A stretch of DNA of 64,000 nucleotides, from the NCBI GenBank assembly GCA_025200525.1, contig CM045762.1, positions 22,727,374-22,791,373 on the forward strand. The letters run 5' to 3'. The stretch is from Camellia lanceoleosa. Taxonomy: Eukaryota > Streptophyta > Magnoliopsida > Ericales > Theaceae. The notes under the pieces were generated by a model. It saw only the letters and a list, made by a program, of their open reading frames with translations. It was not told where the DNA came from and ran no database searches. Within the stretch, counting starts at the first letter, position 1. The number at the start of each line of letters is the position of its first letter. Made by a program: the position numbers and the translations under genes. Below, in pieces: positions 25,840 through 42,130 of the stretch.

Positions 25840-26290
25840 ATGTGAACCACCTAAGCCGCCCCATCTGACGCACAATCCAAGTCGCTCCCTTGGCGCACCA
25901 CCTAAGCCGCCTCTTCTAGTGCACAACTAAAGTCACCCCCTCTAGCACGCCGCCAAATCCGCCCCCTGACGCACTTTCTAATAAGCCGCCCCTTGGCGCA
26001 CTCATTTATCTATTGCCATCATTTTTTAGCACCATGTCATAAGTTATATGTGTGCCACGCTTGCCGATTCAACATTCAATTCTCTACATCGGTCCGGCAT
26101 GACTCCTTTAAACTGTGTCAACATTGATTCCGGTTAGTCTCTATAACGGATCCCTTTAAACTGTTTGGACATTGATTAAGGTCAGTTCCTACAACGGTCC
26201 AACATGACCTTAAACTATCCCAACATTAGTTCCGACCAGTTTCTATAATGGTTCGGTACAACCATAAACTATCTCCCGGCATTAGCTCCG
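25840..26290 (+). repeat. Degenerate internal repeats of non-autonomous element
   Basis: Repeats of a CACCTAAGCCGCCCC...GCGCA unit run from about 25848 to 26005. They are followed by repeats of CATTGATTCCGGTCAGT and CTATAACGGTCC units (about 26070-26290). They replace the usual gag-pol interior. Confidence 0.7.
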
Positions 26291-26573
26291 GCCTCTGATA
26301 CTGATCAGGGTCTTGTTGGTTGCAGACCAGGGTGTTTCCTAGTCATAGATGCTTTGGCAGCTCTTCTAGGGCAATTCAGTTCCTGTTTCTTTTTCCATTC
26401 TAGGGTGTAGTGCTAATGTATTAAGCACTTTTTGGCTTTTTTTTATTTAGTGGACTACCAGATTTGTTCGGTAGCATTTATTTAGACTAGCCGTTGACTT
26501 TTTTCCGGCTTCTTCCAATCATCCATTGGCAAGCTGCGATTATTGAATATCTTTATACTAGCTTGAGGGAGAG

Positions 26574-26761
26574 TGTTGAATATAGAAATTAAAGTACATA
26601 GAATATTTTTACTTTTAGTATTATGTATATAATCTGTGATTGTGTCAATCATTGATTTAGTATTGTTTCCTCATTTATATCGTTTCCTAAATTGTATCAT
26701 GAATCTATTATACATACATGACCTTTACCTCATTCATGGGCAAGCTAAATAATTCTTTTCA
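26574..26761 (+). repeat. 3' LTR of non-autonomous element
   Basis: Second 188-bp copy of the repeat at 25312-25499. Confidence 0.88.
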
Positions 26762-26768
26762 TTCTTTT

Positions 26769-26782
26769 GTTTTCTCCTAACA
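26769..26782 (+). repeat. 3' LTR of third Copia, final bases
   Basis: GTTTTCTCCTAACA completes the LTR that begins TGTTAG at 25005; the CTAACA end is the inverse of the TGTTAG start. Confidence 0.65.
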
Positions 26783-27245
26783 AACAAATGTGTTTGAAAC
26801 TTCTTCAGTGATAACAGCCTTGTCATGCCCCATCAGGGTATTTACCCAATAAAAAATGGACAACCAAAAGAAGGGGACAAAATTATGTTGGTCCATGAAT
26901 TTTATTACCAAAGATTCCCAATATCTAGTTGTCCCAAGTTCCCACTGAAAGGTACATTTAAAATTTATAAAGTATGCATTTCTAATGATTTTCTAAATAA
27001 TGCCCCCAACGAGGGGGAAAGGAAGACTTATTGCAATGAATCACCCAGTGAGTGAAAAGGAAGACTTGCTCCAAATAATGTCTGTGGAATTAGCATTGAC
27101 TGACCATGGAATTCCATGTCTTCTTTATTGACTCCAAGTCCAACTGAGGAATCACTGTGCTGCAAGAGTTCCTGAGTGTTCATTTATAAATGGAATAAAT
27201 AATGGAAAAACAGATGAATTCCGTGAATTGGACATTAGACCATCA
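26783..27245 (+). promoter_or_regulatory. Upstream region of RLK copy C
   Basis: This is non-coding sequence between the transposon cluster and the start of copy C. Its last 60 bases match the upstream sequence of copy A. No specific promoter element can be assigned with confidence. Confidence 0.4.
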
Positions 27246-28517
27246 ATGGAAGGCCTCAAAATTTCTTTTTTGTTTGCCTCTTTATTTTCCATCTTAATAA
27301 TGTCTAGTGCAGTAGACACAATAACTAAAACCCAGTTCATTAGAGGCAGCCAGACCATAGTTTCAATTGGTGGGAGCTTTGAGATGGGATTTTTCAGCCC
27401 GGGCAATTCCCAAAATCAATACTTGGGAATATGGTACAAGAAAATATCTTCTAGGACTGTTGTATGGGTTGCCAACAGAGAAATCCCACTCATCGATTCA
27501 TCAGGTGTCTTGAAGGTAATCGACCCTGGAATTCTGGCCCTTCTCAATGGTACCGGCAGTATCATTTGGTCTGCCAATGTGACAAGATCCACAGTACAGG
27601 ATCTGATTGGTCAGCTTTTAGAGTCAGGAAATCTTGTTGTGAGAGATGCCAATGATGACAACCCAGAGCATTTTCTTTGGCAAAGTTTTGATCAACCATG
27701 TGATACTCTTTTACCAGGCATGAACTTGGAAAAAACTTTGTAAGTGGCCTAGAGCGGCACCTTCATCATGGAAGAGCTCTGATGATCCAGGTCAAGGTGA
27801 TTTTTGCATTTTGGTGTGATCCCCAAGGATATCCGCAACTGATTCTGAGCAATGGTTCCATTGAGCTGTACCGAACTGGGCCATGGAATGGTCTTGGATT
27901 CAGTGGAAGACCAAACCTTAAACCAAATTCCATCTACACATATGGATTGGTTTTCACCAAGGAGGAGGTGTTTTATGGTTATGAACTCATTAACAAATCA
28001 GTTGTTTCAAGGTTTTCTCTGAGTCATAATGGCATTATGCAGCGCTTTACATGGATTGATCGAACCCAGGAATGGGTCCTTTACCTGACTTCACCGACAG
28101 ATAATTGTGATTATTATAAACGGTGTGGTCCATATGGTAGCTGTAACATTGAAAACATACCAGTATGCGGTTGTTTGAGTAACTTTGTGCCCAAATATCC
28201 GAAGGAATGGGAAAATGGAGATTGGTCTGATGGTTGTGTTCGGAGGACACCATTGGATTGCCATAACGGAGATGGATTTCTCAAGTATTCACATTATAAA
28301 ATGCCAGACACAAGATATTCCTGGTTTAACAAGAGCATGACCTTGAGGGAATGTCAGATGGTATGCTTGAAAAACTGCTCTTGTACGGCTTACACAAATT
28401 TAGACATAAGAGGAGGTGGAAGTGGCTGCTTGCTTTGGTTTGATGAATTGATTGACATGAGAGAGTTCAGTGAAAATGGGCAAGACATTTACATAAGGAT
28501 GGCTTCCTCTGAGTTGG

Positions 28518-30086
28518 GTAAGAATTCATTCCAAACACATAGATTAGTGGTTTTACATTATAACTAATTGATGCTCTCTTTGACTGCCAAACACATACAT
28601 TAGTGATTTCACAGGCATACAAATGATGATGCTTATAAAATTTGATTATATTTTAGGACAAAATATATGTACGGTTCTTTTAGTATGCATTTTATGTCAT
28701 TTTAATCTTTTAAGTTTCATTTTTGTCAAAAGAGGTAAGAAGGGGTCGGAATCTATCAAACCCGATAGTTTTAAGAATCACATGAATCGTAAAATGTGAT
28801 CGAATTGTGAATCATGTAATTCATCATCAATTCTATCCCAAAATAGGTTCATGCACCTTTCAGGCACTACCTTCACTGCCAAGTGCCAGAGCTTTTGGCT
28901 GCTACATATACAGAATATATCAAGACTCTCTATTGCAATCCCCGCTACAAGAGCAGTTATTTGGTGCACTGGGAACACCACTTGGCCATGCGCCCATCTA
29001 ATAATAGCGAGGCATGTGACTGTTATTAAGGAAAAGTAGAGGCAGTGATGTGATGTGGTCTGTTGGGAAAATTATAATGGCTTTATTTGTTATTGTATTT
29101 TTTGTGTGAGGATTATTTTGGTAATTTTGCATTTTAAGGTTTTCAAGACTTTATAAATATGGCTCAATTTGGTCAGTTGAGACAGGGTCAATATGTGAGT
29201 AACCCTTGGGTTTATTAGAGTTGTGGTTCCATGTATCCTTCCCCCTTCTTTCCCCTTGTGCTTGTGGATTCAAGCCCCTTGGTGGACTGTAGGGTTTCCC
29301 CTTTTTTCTTTCTCCCATCTATTCTCCTTGTGAATTCAAGGCCCCTAGTGGACTTCTTCGGTTTGTCCCCTCTTGTCTCTCTTCATCCCTGAAGTTATTA
29401 TCTATTGTATCTAAAATTTGTGTTCTAGTGAAATAAATAGACTGCAAATTGTTTTCTGTGTGATTTTTTCAAGTTACATCACAAAGTAACCACACGACTG
29501 CATACCATTAGAACACATGACTCCACTGAATTTTCTGCTCCACATGTTATTTTTTGCCGCTACACACACCACCATACCATGACACCACCCATATAAAGTG
29601 CACTCAGCTGCAGTTGGGAGAAGACTTCATAAGGGAAAATCTAGAATCAGAAGCAGAGATAAAGTTCTATTCGTAAGCTGTACCTTCGGTTTAACTGTGA
29701 AGGGTATAAATTAAAGTAAACCAGGCTTGCAAACTTTCCAACAAAGCAGTTGTAAAATCAAGAGGCAGCAACTACAGCTTGACCACTTGCAGAACCCCTA
29801 GCACTTTGAAAAATTGATAACCTCTTCTACTGAGTGTATAGTAATGTTCATAAATTTAGGCCAAGTTTCTCCTTCAAATGCAGCTTCCCTTAATACCAAT
29901 CATGGTTAAAAGTGACTGCATCACAGAATCTACTAAGGCTTGGCTTGACCTCATTATGTTACTAACATTGGTTGAATGTATTTTGTTACTTATTTTCTAA
30001 TTATATATATAACAATTGACATTATACATTTGTTTGTACTCTCATGGTTGTATTACCTGAATGAATTAACCATTACTTTAATTGAG
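28518..30086 (+). other. Intron 1 of RLK copy C with inserted repeats
   Basis: This is a long intron without coding content. A segment from 29061 (TGTTGGGAAAAT) to about 29485 looks LTR-like, with a TATAAATAT box near 29152 and a roughly 100-bp internal tandem pair (CTTGTGG/AATTCAAG...CCCCT...GTGGACT). No target-site duplication was found, so the LTR idea is weak. Confidence 0.4.
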
Positions 30087-30580
30087 GATTCAACAGTTCA
30101 ACAAGTTGGCTTCAGTGGCAAGAAAAAAGAGATAGTTGGAGTGATCTTGGCATTATTATTTGGACTTCTTCTGCTGGGTATCAGCATAACCTTGTATCTC
30201 CGAAAAAAGAAGAAGAATTTACAGCTGAACAGAGAAGGTATGTGAGATGAGTTATTATGTGGTACTCTTAATTTAGAAGGAAAAAAGAAAAGATATGCAC
30301 ACAAATATACATATATATATATATATATTCTGTATCATGTGTTGATGTGTTCTTCCCGGTAATGATATATTACTTTGTTAGATACTCATCTCATTTACAT
30401 CCACTTCGTCCCTGCATTACAGGAAATCTGATGCACAACTCTGAACAAGGTTACAATGACAAAAGCCGGAAGGAAGATCTGGAGTTACCATTGTTTGACT
30501 TAGCTGTAATAGCTAAATCCACAAATAACTTTTCAATCGACAACAAGCTTGGAGAGGGTGGATTTGGACCTGTTTACAAG

Positions 30581-31906
30581 GTAACAATGTAAAGACACAC
30601 TTGTGCAATCTATAACAACTTGATACTGAATATAGTTATTTGAAATCCTTCTATTTTATTATACTCAAACAAGGATCTTAATAAAATTAGTAAGGAATTT
30701 TCTATCCGGTTTGGACCAGGTATTAATTTAAGGTTTTGAAAGTAGCTTGCTTTCTAGTGAGTTCTTTCTCTCTTTTTAGTTTTTCCAAGTTATCTTTTAT
30801 TCAATCCTACACTTCATAATTATCATCTACGTCCAATAATTAACTTGCCTACGATTTTATAAATTTTAACCTTAATTATTTTTCATTTCAAATTCACTCA
30901 TAAATGAAGCCTCAATAAAAACAAAAATTGTTGTACTCCTTCAGAAATCTATTCTATCTTATCATGCTACTGATTCTAAACGGCTTATATGTCCACAAAT
31001 AAGGGAAATAGTAATCCCTCTTCTGAATATTGTAGCATAAGATAAGAAGGGTAAATAATTAATTGCTTCTCTCTATAAAATAAGATAAGTAAATACCGGT
31101 ACAGGTTCTTGTAAAAAAAAAGAAAAAGAAATTGAGGTATTGTTCTTAACAAACTAACATCATCATTATTCAAAAGTAGGAAATTGGCTCACCAACAAGC
31201 TTATTTAGATGGCTACTCTTTCATTTTTTTCACTTTTTAAATGACTAGTCAGTTATAGGTTGGTACTTCGTTTCTTGTTTCTTGTTTCTTTTTTTTTTTT
31301 TTTTTTTTTTTTTTGAGTAATGGCAAAAAAGCACGAAAATTATATTGAAAAGCTATACAAATGATGTGGTTGATTTGAAAATTCAAATAAAAATACCTAT
31401 AGATGAGCATTTATTTCAAAAATGTCATTATCTAGTTAAGTATTCTATATGAAAAATATGGAAAAATGATTGTTTATTCTAATTTATATATTTATATGTG
31501 AAAAATTATTGAGACTGGCCTTTAAAATCTTGTAGAGAAGTTCTAACTTTGTAATTCCCCTCCACCTGTTCACACTCCCTCATGCAAAGTAATACATTAT
31601 GTGCCCTTTCCTTATCACCTAACCTAGGTGTTATTTGGCATCACATAGTATATTTTCCCTTCAATTTTCAAAGTTTACAATTGGCTTTATGCATCTTTTC
31701 TCACATTTGAAACTTTATAAATCTGTGTAATTTCTTTGGTAATGTTGTTACATAAATCACTGGTCATGATTGTTCCTGTTGGACCAATGTCAGCCAGCGA
31801 GACACACAAAAAAGTAAAAGATATAAATAATAAGAACGGGAAAAAAAGTGGGTCCTTTTAAGTTCTAAGGGAAGAACATTCTATAAATTATATTGGTAAT
31901 TCTCAG
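30581..31906 (+). other. Intron 3 of RLK copy C
   Basis: Non-coding and AT-rich, with a T-tract at about 31290-31313. Nothing else recognised. Confidence 0.5.
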
Positions 31907-32191
31907 GGTATACTGGATGGAGGACAAGAAATAGCTGTGAAGCGACTCTCAAAGAATTCTAGCCAAGGACTTGATGAGTTTAAGAATGAAGTCATCTGTA
32001 TTGCTAAACTCCAGCATCGAAATCTCGTGAAGCTTCTAGGATGCTGCATTCAAGGAGAAGAAAAGATGCTGATCTATGAATACATGCCCAACAAAAGTCT
32101 GGACTTCTTTATTTTTGGTATGTCTTTCTTGAAACTATAATACTTCAATTTTTGGTATTGCACATCTCTTCCACCCTTGGACCAACCAACA

Positions 32192-32192
<1 letters not shown>

Positions 32193-32228
<36 letters not shown>

Positions 32229-32230
32229 TT
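32193..32230 (+). repeat. (TTTC)n microsatellite in intron 4 of copy C
   Basis: About nine perfect TTTC units followed by a T run. Confidence 0.9.
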
Positions 32231-32361
32231 TTATGGGACCAAAATTATATGTGGTTGTTATTACATGTGTATTTGCATGAACTTTGTCTTCCAGAAAAAT
32301 TGGGATTTTTAAAAAAATTCATTCATCTAATTAGCAAGAGCAAGGACTAAATCAAGCCTAA

Positions 32362-32610
<249 letters not shown>

Positions 32611-33217
32611 TAAGAATCTCCATAACATGTTTAGTCTAATTCACTTATATTGCTTTAAAATCTGGTTCTTCATTTAGCATTTCTCTGCAGTGGCTACATA
32701 GCTCCAGAGTATGCAATGGATGGGCTATTTTCAGTAAAATCTGATGTATTCAGCTTTGGTGCTGGAGATTGTGAGTGGGAAGAGAAATAGAGGTTTCTAT
32801 CATCCAAGTCACCGCCTCAACCTGCTTGGGCATGTAAGTGTACGAAGCTTAAAGTTATTGTTGCATATGTATGTTTTCCAAGAAGTACTATTAATATCTT
32901 AATGGATTGTTCAGGCATGGAGACTCTATAAAGAAGGTAGGTCATTGGAATTGATTGATGAGGCTCTATGGGACTCATGCTACCTTAATGAAGTGTTGCG
33001 ATCAATCCATATGGGTCTTTTATGTGTGCAACAATGTCCACAGGATAGGCCAAGCATGTCATCTGTGGTTCTGATGTTGGGTAGTGAAGGTGCATTGCCT
33101 CAGGTCAAACAGCCTGGCTTCTTTACTGAAAGGAATGTTCATGAGGCTGGTTGTTCGTCAAGCAAGGATGCAACAGTTTCGGCCAATGAAATCACCATTA
33201 CTCTGTTAAATGCTTGA

Positions 33218-33675
33218 TAGAAACATACATTGTGTTGATGTAAACTATTTGCCCCAAAACCTACTAAATAAAATGAAAATCTTTACTACATTCAAAGACA
33301 GTTTAAATTGTATAAACCAGTTCCCCTTTTTGTAATTTTCACTTGAATTACTTCTGGGATCAGTTTGGAAAGTTTGTAATCACTGGAGTTTAGGTGGATT
33401 TAGTTAGATTTTATACCCATCTACAAGGTGGATGCTATGATTAGTCATTGTTTATTGTTGACTTGGGCTTGCAAAACTTCATTGATTATCATTATAATTA
33501 ATAAAATTTTGTGTGATACATATAAAAGATATTTTCTAAATTTTTTGAAACTTTGTTTGTGCAAAAAATAAAAATCATAGGCAATTATGAAATTTTCATT
33601 ATTTTTATTTATGAAATTATAGAAAAAAAAAACAAACAAACAAACAGACAAACCGAAAGTTGGGCAACTAAAAAA
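33218..33675. other. 3' flank of RLK copy C
   Basis: AT-rich; possible AATAAA-type signals occur just after the stop (AATAAAATGAAA at about 33267). A (CAAA)n run lies at about 33630-33650. No gene seen. Confidence 0.45.
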
Positions 33676-34076
33676 CAATATTTAGATAAGATAAGTGTTG
33701 CTGAGATGAGGATACTAAGGTAGATGTGTGGCAAGACTAAAAAAGACATAGTTAGGAATGAGTATATTCGTGAACAAGTAGGAGTAGTACTGATAGAAGG
33801 TAAGGTGAGAGAGATGGCTTGGTCATATACAACGGAGACTAACTGAGACAGTAGTGAAGAAATGTGATATAGTGACGGTAGAGGAAAGTGTTAGGGGAAG
33901 AAGCAAACCTAGATTGATATGGGTTAGTGTAGTAAATAAATATATGAATCTCCTTAATTTGACTAACGGAATGGCCTTTGATAGAGTTGAGTGGAGAAGA
34001 AGGATTCATGTAACCGACCCCATTTGATGGACTTAAGGTTTGGTTTGGTTTGGTTACAAAAAAAAAAAAAAAAACG
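33676..34076 (+). mobile_element. 3' end of an RTE-type LINE, 5'-truncated
   Basis: The sequence reads as the C-terminal tail of an RTE-clade non-LTR reverse transcriptase. Readable pieces are SVAEMRMLR, MCGKTKKDIVRNEYIREQ, VEESVRGRSKPRLIWV, MAFDRVEWRRRIHVTDPI, then stops and a GGTTTGGTTTGGTTAC motif followed by poly(A) at 34058-34074. The TTGG repeats plus poly(A) are the usual plant RTE 3' terminus. At about 400 bp it is heavily 5'-truncated, as is normal for LINE copies. Confidence 0.82.
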
Positions 34077-34262
34077 AAAACAATTTTCTCCTCGAAATAG
34101 CAATGCCCAACCCAAAACAGGATGTTGTTCCTGCATTGGCAACACAGTTGACACAACACCGTTTGTTGGATTCATTGGGCCTGCCGATGAAAGGTTTCCA
34201 CCCTCCTTTTCTTGCTAGTTTCGTGGCAACCAAACTGAAAGGAAAAATGTAGATTGACCGAA

Positions 34263-34336
34263 CAGACTGCAAATTGCAGAAGTGGACGCTTTGATTCCAC
34301 ACAGACTGCAAATTGCAGAAGCGGATGCTTTGATTC
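34263..34336 (+). repeat. 37-bp tandem duplication
   Basis: Two adjacent copies of CAGACTGCAAATTGCAGAAG plus a TTTGATTC tail are present here; the paralogous segment near 14835 has one. Confidence 0.85.
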
Positions 34337-34956
34337 TGCAATTATGGTTTGACATCCTTTTATTGAACTCTCAAATATAATTTTTCATAATGTGCTTATG
34401 TATGTGTGTTGACATTTGTGTATGTGTGTGTGTGCGTACATATACATGCATATGTTGTCTACTCTCTCTCTCGGCCATTTTAATTTCTGGAAACCTATTG
34501 TTGATATTGCTAATTAGCCTCATTCCTGTAGCTCTGCATTGTCATCAAATATTTAGTTGTCTTTTGCACAATTGATGTTTGTAAAAATATCATGGTATAA
34601 AATTGATGTTCAAGAAATCACTGTGAATATGTATTTATATTTGTATGCAATGGAAATTAGTGTGACTTGTCAAGATGTTTTTAACTACATAAGCATAATC
34701 ACTTATTCATATCTGATGGAAGTGACATTGGTATACCACTAATTTCAAACTGAAATATTACTTAGTTTTGGTATATAGTTATAAGAAATTCTTTATTCTC
34801 CTGATCTTTTTTTGTCATTTTAGTTTTATGTAGTTATAAACCCCAAATAATTGGAATCAAGCCTTTGTTCAGGTGATTTGAGCTACGATTTATGTTGTTT
34901 TAGTAACAACTTGGTTAATTTCTATGAAGATTGTTCAAGGTTGGTTGAAGTGGAAT

Positions 34957-35009
34957 CTTCTTCTTCTTCTTCTTCTTCTTCTTCTTTTTTTTTTTTTTTT
35001 TTTTTTTTG
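34957..35009 (+). repeat. (TTC)n and poly-T tract
   Basis: About nine TTC units run into a T tract; this expansion is absent at the equivalent place in copy 1. Confidence 0.9.
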
Positions 35010-35531
35010 TTGATGATACTTTTTTTTGGGTGGGTAATGCTGATGATACTTGGGGGATCTTCTTCCCTAAAAATTTCATTTTTGAACTAGTAGAACACTA
35101 TCCTTGAATTTTCTAGAAGAGCTGTCTTGACAAGCTTGTCTAGATTTGATTTTGGCCCACTTTACAGGACTTAAGAACTGAAACCATGCCAAAAACTAAT
35201 CACAACGTCAAACTTTTGGCCATGGAACAGTCATTCTTTGCCCTACATTTTAGTTATTGACTTGATCACGTTATAAATTAGGCTCATCAGAAAATCTAGA
35301 TGCTTCTCATATCATGTTTTGGTGTTTAATTTACTTGTAGAAAATCCATGGGACTTACTGCAGCTTATTATAGAGGAGAGTGCTTTGATATTTGAAACCA
35401 AATTATAAATAAATAGAAAATTTAAGACTTTTGAGCTCGGTGGTTTTAAGAAATAAAATGAAGTCTACAAAAATTCTGAAGTTGAAATAACATCTATTTC
35501 TAAAATCATATTAACAACTGCGATGAATACT

Positions 35532-38702
<3,171 letters not shown>

Positions 38703-38816
38703 TGCTTTCTCAAGACAAAAGAAGAGAATTCTGAAGAATGTTAAATCTACAGTCAAATGTTCTATATATTTAAAATAGGTTGTATTAGTGTATATGTGCA
38801 GTCTGAAAAATGAACA
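38703..38816 (-). promoter_or_regulatory. Upstream region of RLK copy D
   Basis: Short AT-rich stretch before exon 1; a TATATATTTA word at about 38763-38772 could serve as a TATA box. Weak evidence. Confidence 0.35.
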
Positions 38817-39078
38817 TTTAGGCCAAGTTTGGGAATTTATAAAAAAGTTAAAAAGTCAAAAAGTTAAAAAGTTAACACTATTCACTAAAAGTCAACAATT
38901 ACGGCTGCGCAACTCCCAATTCGAATTTTTTCCTACAACTCAATTTTTACAATTTTTTATTACACATTTTTCATAAAAAGTCAAAAAGTTAACCCAAACA
39001 TCCATATTTTCAACCTCAATTTTTAGTCCAAAAAGACAAAAAGAACACTTATTTAGGACACCCCAAACAACCCCTTAG
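38817..39078. mobile_element. Possible MITE with GGCCAAGTTTGGG end
   Basis: The left GGCCAAGTTTGGG and the right CCCCAAACAACCCC are approximate inverted ends; AAAAAGTTAAAAAGTCAAAAAG repeats lie inside on both sides. No target-site duplication is clear. Confidence 0.45.
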
Positions 39079-41261
39079 TACCACAACCGATATTGTTGTT
39101 TAATTCATTTGATTCAATGGTAGAAATAAGATTTGACAAATGCACAATTTTTTAAATTTTAATTTTTTTTAATATGCCAAATGTTAGTTATGTACTCAAT
39201 CTTTCTCCTCCCAAACTCATATTAATGTGTACTAATTGAGTTTTGTTTTTTAAACAAGAGAAACTAACTGCAATATGTCTAACTATTTTATTTATTATTT
39301 ATTTTATTTTGGTTTTTTTAATAGATTTGAAAACATTTTAGACATTTGGGAAAGATGTGTATATCTTTTAGACATATGTAAAAAGTATTAAATAAATTAA
39401 CTTGGAATTAATGATTTTTTTTTTTTTAAAAAAAAAAAAACTTAAATTTCTACATATTTTTCTCCAATAGATTTTAAAAATTGTTGTTTTTAAATTAAAT
39501 ATTTATGTGTATATTATGTAATAATTATTTATATTTATATATCATATAATCAATACATAAAATTATATATTTTACGTGTGTTCTCTTGTAGTGTGCTATA
39601 TTTAAAAAAAAAAAAACAATTCATTTCGTGTTTGTGTGTCATGTGTCCATTTTCATATCAGTTACTAAGGACACCTCATGAAGAAGACAATAACATCCTC
39701 ATAGTCTTGATAGAGCTGGAAATCAATTTTTTATTTGTTATTTTTTTTTAAAATTTTGTATTCTAATTTAGCATAAGTTATATTTATTGAAAGAGTTTGG
39801 ATATTATTTTATTTTACTTTTATGTAAAAATAGTTTTTTTAGTCAACTGTTATGTTAGTATTTAGAAAATAAACTGTATGGTATATATTTAAAGTATCGC
39901 ATCGACTTTAAATATATGCCACACACTTCATTTTATGGACATTTTTTTTTTGTTTTGTTTTTGTATGAGAGTATTACATTCAAAATTAAAAATAATGTGA
40001 ATGGATTACAAGGAAGAAAGAGTCCGGGTTGTGCCCCTTAGGTGGCTCCACCTCACTCCCTCTTCAACAATTTGAACCGTTTATATTATAAAGTTTACTG
40101 AGAAGATTATTTATATAAAAAATCAAATTCATCGAATATTGATAATCACTTTAACTAATCATGGACCTTTTCTGTTATAAGGTGGGTGTGCAAAGTTTGG
40201 AGCTGAGTAGGGGTGTTCAAAATTTGTAAGTTAAATTATTCAAATTTATGATGATTACTATATATATAATTATTGATGTGTTGGATTGAATGCCCTTATC
40301 ATGTGAATTTAGCAGGTATTGACTAAAACAATTATATGAATAAACAGACTAGTTTATATATGTATATTAGGTTGAGTGTTTGGGTTGCCTTGCTCAACTG
40401 ACTTCTTTCTTTGTCTGGAAAATCCACACTCATAAAAGAACAAAGCTTGAGACTCTCACTGGGAGACCCCCACGACTTAGTGGGCGGTGATTGGCCAATT
40501 ATTTATTTATTTATTTATTTTTTCTTCTCTCCAAGGACCCAGTCTATCCACTAGTGGGGGTGGTGGTTGTTTAAATTGAAAAGTTAATAATTAGAAAGTA
40601 AAAAATACAAATACTATTTTTTAGTTTCTAGATAATTATTTTTTAAATTTATTTAAGTTATTTTATCTCATAAGTTACCAGCAAAACCTACATCAAACTC
40701 TAACACATGCTTCTTTTTTTTTTTTTTTTATTATTATAAAAAAATTATAAATAACTCAATAAATTACACCAAACAAGATTTACATGTAAAAAAATCTAAG
40801 GAAAAACCCAATCACAATTTGAGCACATGGGCCTCACATTACGAATTTAAATTTTAACACCGCTGCGTAGCTCGAAAAATCAATAACTCGAATGGCTCGA
40901 AATTCCAAAACGATGTCGTTTTAGGACTTTTTTTTATTCTCTTACCGGTAAAATAATATTTTTCGTACCATTCGGACCATTCGAGCCTCAGTTTTTCGAG
41001 CTACAGAGCATTTTTGTTTAAATTTTTTGCTTAATTTGGAACTAAGTTGAAATCAACTTTCATTATTTTTAAAATTTTATTACCAACAATAAAATTGCCA
41101 TAGGTTAATTTGAATTGCAATTTTTTTTACTAACAATAAGGTTTATAATATTGGAATTCATATTATTTTTCTTTTATTTTTGCCAACCAAACATATCATA
41201 ACCTAAAAGTTTTTCCACCTAAGAAAAACTGCTAATTCTACGACTCTATGATTAAACAGAA
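39079..41261. other. AT-rich intergenic DNA
   Basis: No gene, RNA or clear transposon end seen. Includes homopolymer A/T tracts (39414-39440, 39603-39618) and a (TTTA)n run near 40500. Confidence 0.55.
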
Positions 41262-41422
41262 ATGCTAGGTATCATGAAAAAAAAATCATGAAAATGATCA
41301 TAAAAGATTTATAACCCTTGAATTATACTTAAAATAAAGCACCACACACTAATCAAGGTAATCCAAGGGTCATAAATATTTCATGATCATTTTCATGAAA
41401 GTTTTTTCATGATCCCTAACTT
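41262..41422. mobile_element. Foldback MITE
   Basis: The left AATGCTAGGTATCATGAAAA and the right TTTTCATGATCCCTAAC form inverted ends, with ATCATGAAAATGATCAT pairing to ATGATCATTTTCATGA. A half copy of the same family is at 46862-46935. Confidence 0.75.
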
Positions 41423-41795
41423 TTCTCATGATTAAAGCCCCGTTGTCCATTTGGACTAAAATAGTGATATAGGATAAAATAGATTATTTTAATCAAATAA
41501 GATAAAATGTCATATCTAATCCATAATTATTTTATTTTTTTCTTTCAGAAAAGTCAAAAAACCTATTCTAAATGAGACTTTTTGGCCCCAAACTAAAAAA
41601 GTTAAAAAGTTAAAAAACCAACCCACATCCCAAACGAACCCTAAGACAATGTGAATGAACTAGACTAGATAGGAGAAATAGCATCTGTTTTAAAGAGTTG
41701 TACAGTTTGCTGACTGTTCTTCATCCACGTGTCTAATTTTGTTCACACATTTTTTTAGTTATACATACATTTTGACTGGTCGAGAAAAGTATGAC

Positions 41796-42130
41796 CTGTG
41801 GATCAATTAGTATACTAAAAGATGATGTGACATAGTTTTATTGACTTTGAATCCTTTTAATTTGTATAATAAATGGGGTTCATAGTTTTGAAATTGTAAT
41901 GTTATAACATGTGTTGATACACTAATTAGTATAATAATTGGTGTATATAGCACCATTGGTCATTATGAATAAAATTATATGCACTAATTAGTATATCAAT
42001 TAGTGTACTAACGGATGATAAGGCATAGTTTTATTGATTTTGAGTCTTTGTAATTTATATAATGAATGGGGTTTATAGTTTTGAAGTTGCAATACTATAA
42101 CATGTGTTAGTATAATAATTGGTGTATGTA
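41796..42130 (+). repeat. Tandem duplication of about 190-bp units
   Basis: GATGATGTGACATAGTTTTA...TAACATGTGTTGATA...ATTGGTGTATATAGCACCA recurs as GATGATAAGGCATAGTTTTA...AACATGTGTTAGTA...ATTGGTGTATGTAGCACCA. Confidence 0.8.

Larger units (their letters stand above)
25312..26768 (+). mobile_element. Non-autonomous LTR element nested in a Copia LTR
   Basis: Two near-identical repeats of 188 bp flank about 1.07 kb with no coding capacity. A primer-binding site TGGTATCAGCGC (25507-25518) follows the left LTR and is one mismatch from the initiator-Met tRNA site used by Copia elements. A polypurine tract CTTGAGGGAGAG (26562-26573) precedes the right LTR. If the element is taken to 26768, GTTTT flanks both sides (25307-25311 and 26769-26773). 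Size and structure resemble a small LARD/TRIM-type parasite of Copia. Confidence 0.82.

Noticed and set aside
29061..29485. LTR-like segment in intron 1 of RLK copy C
   Set aside because: Starts TGTTGGG and has a TATA-like word, but no convincing CA end, primer site or target-site duplication was found; kept only as a remark.
34851..35090. 79-codon frame with poly-Ser and poly-Phe
   Set aside because: Translation of a TTC microsatellite and poly-T; the paralogous segment lacks it.
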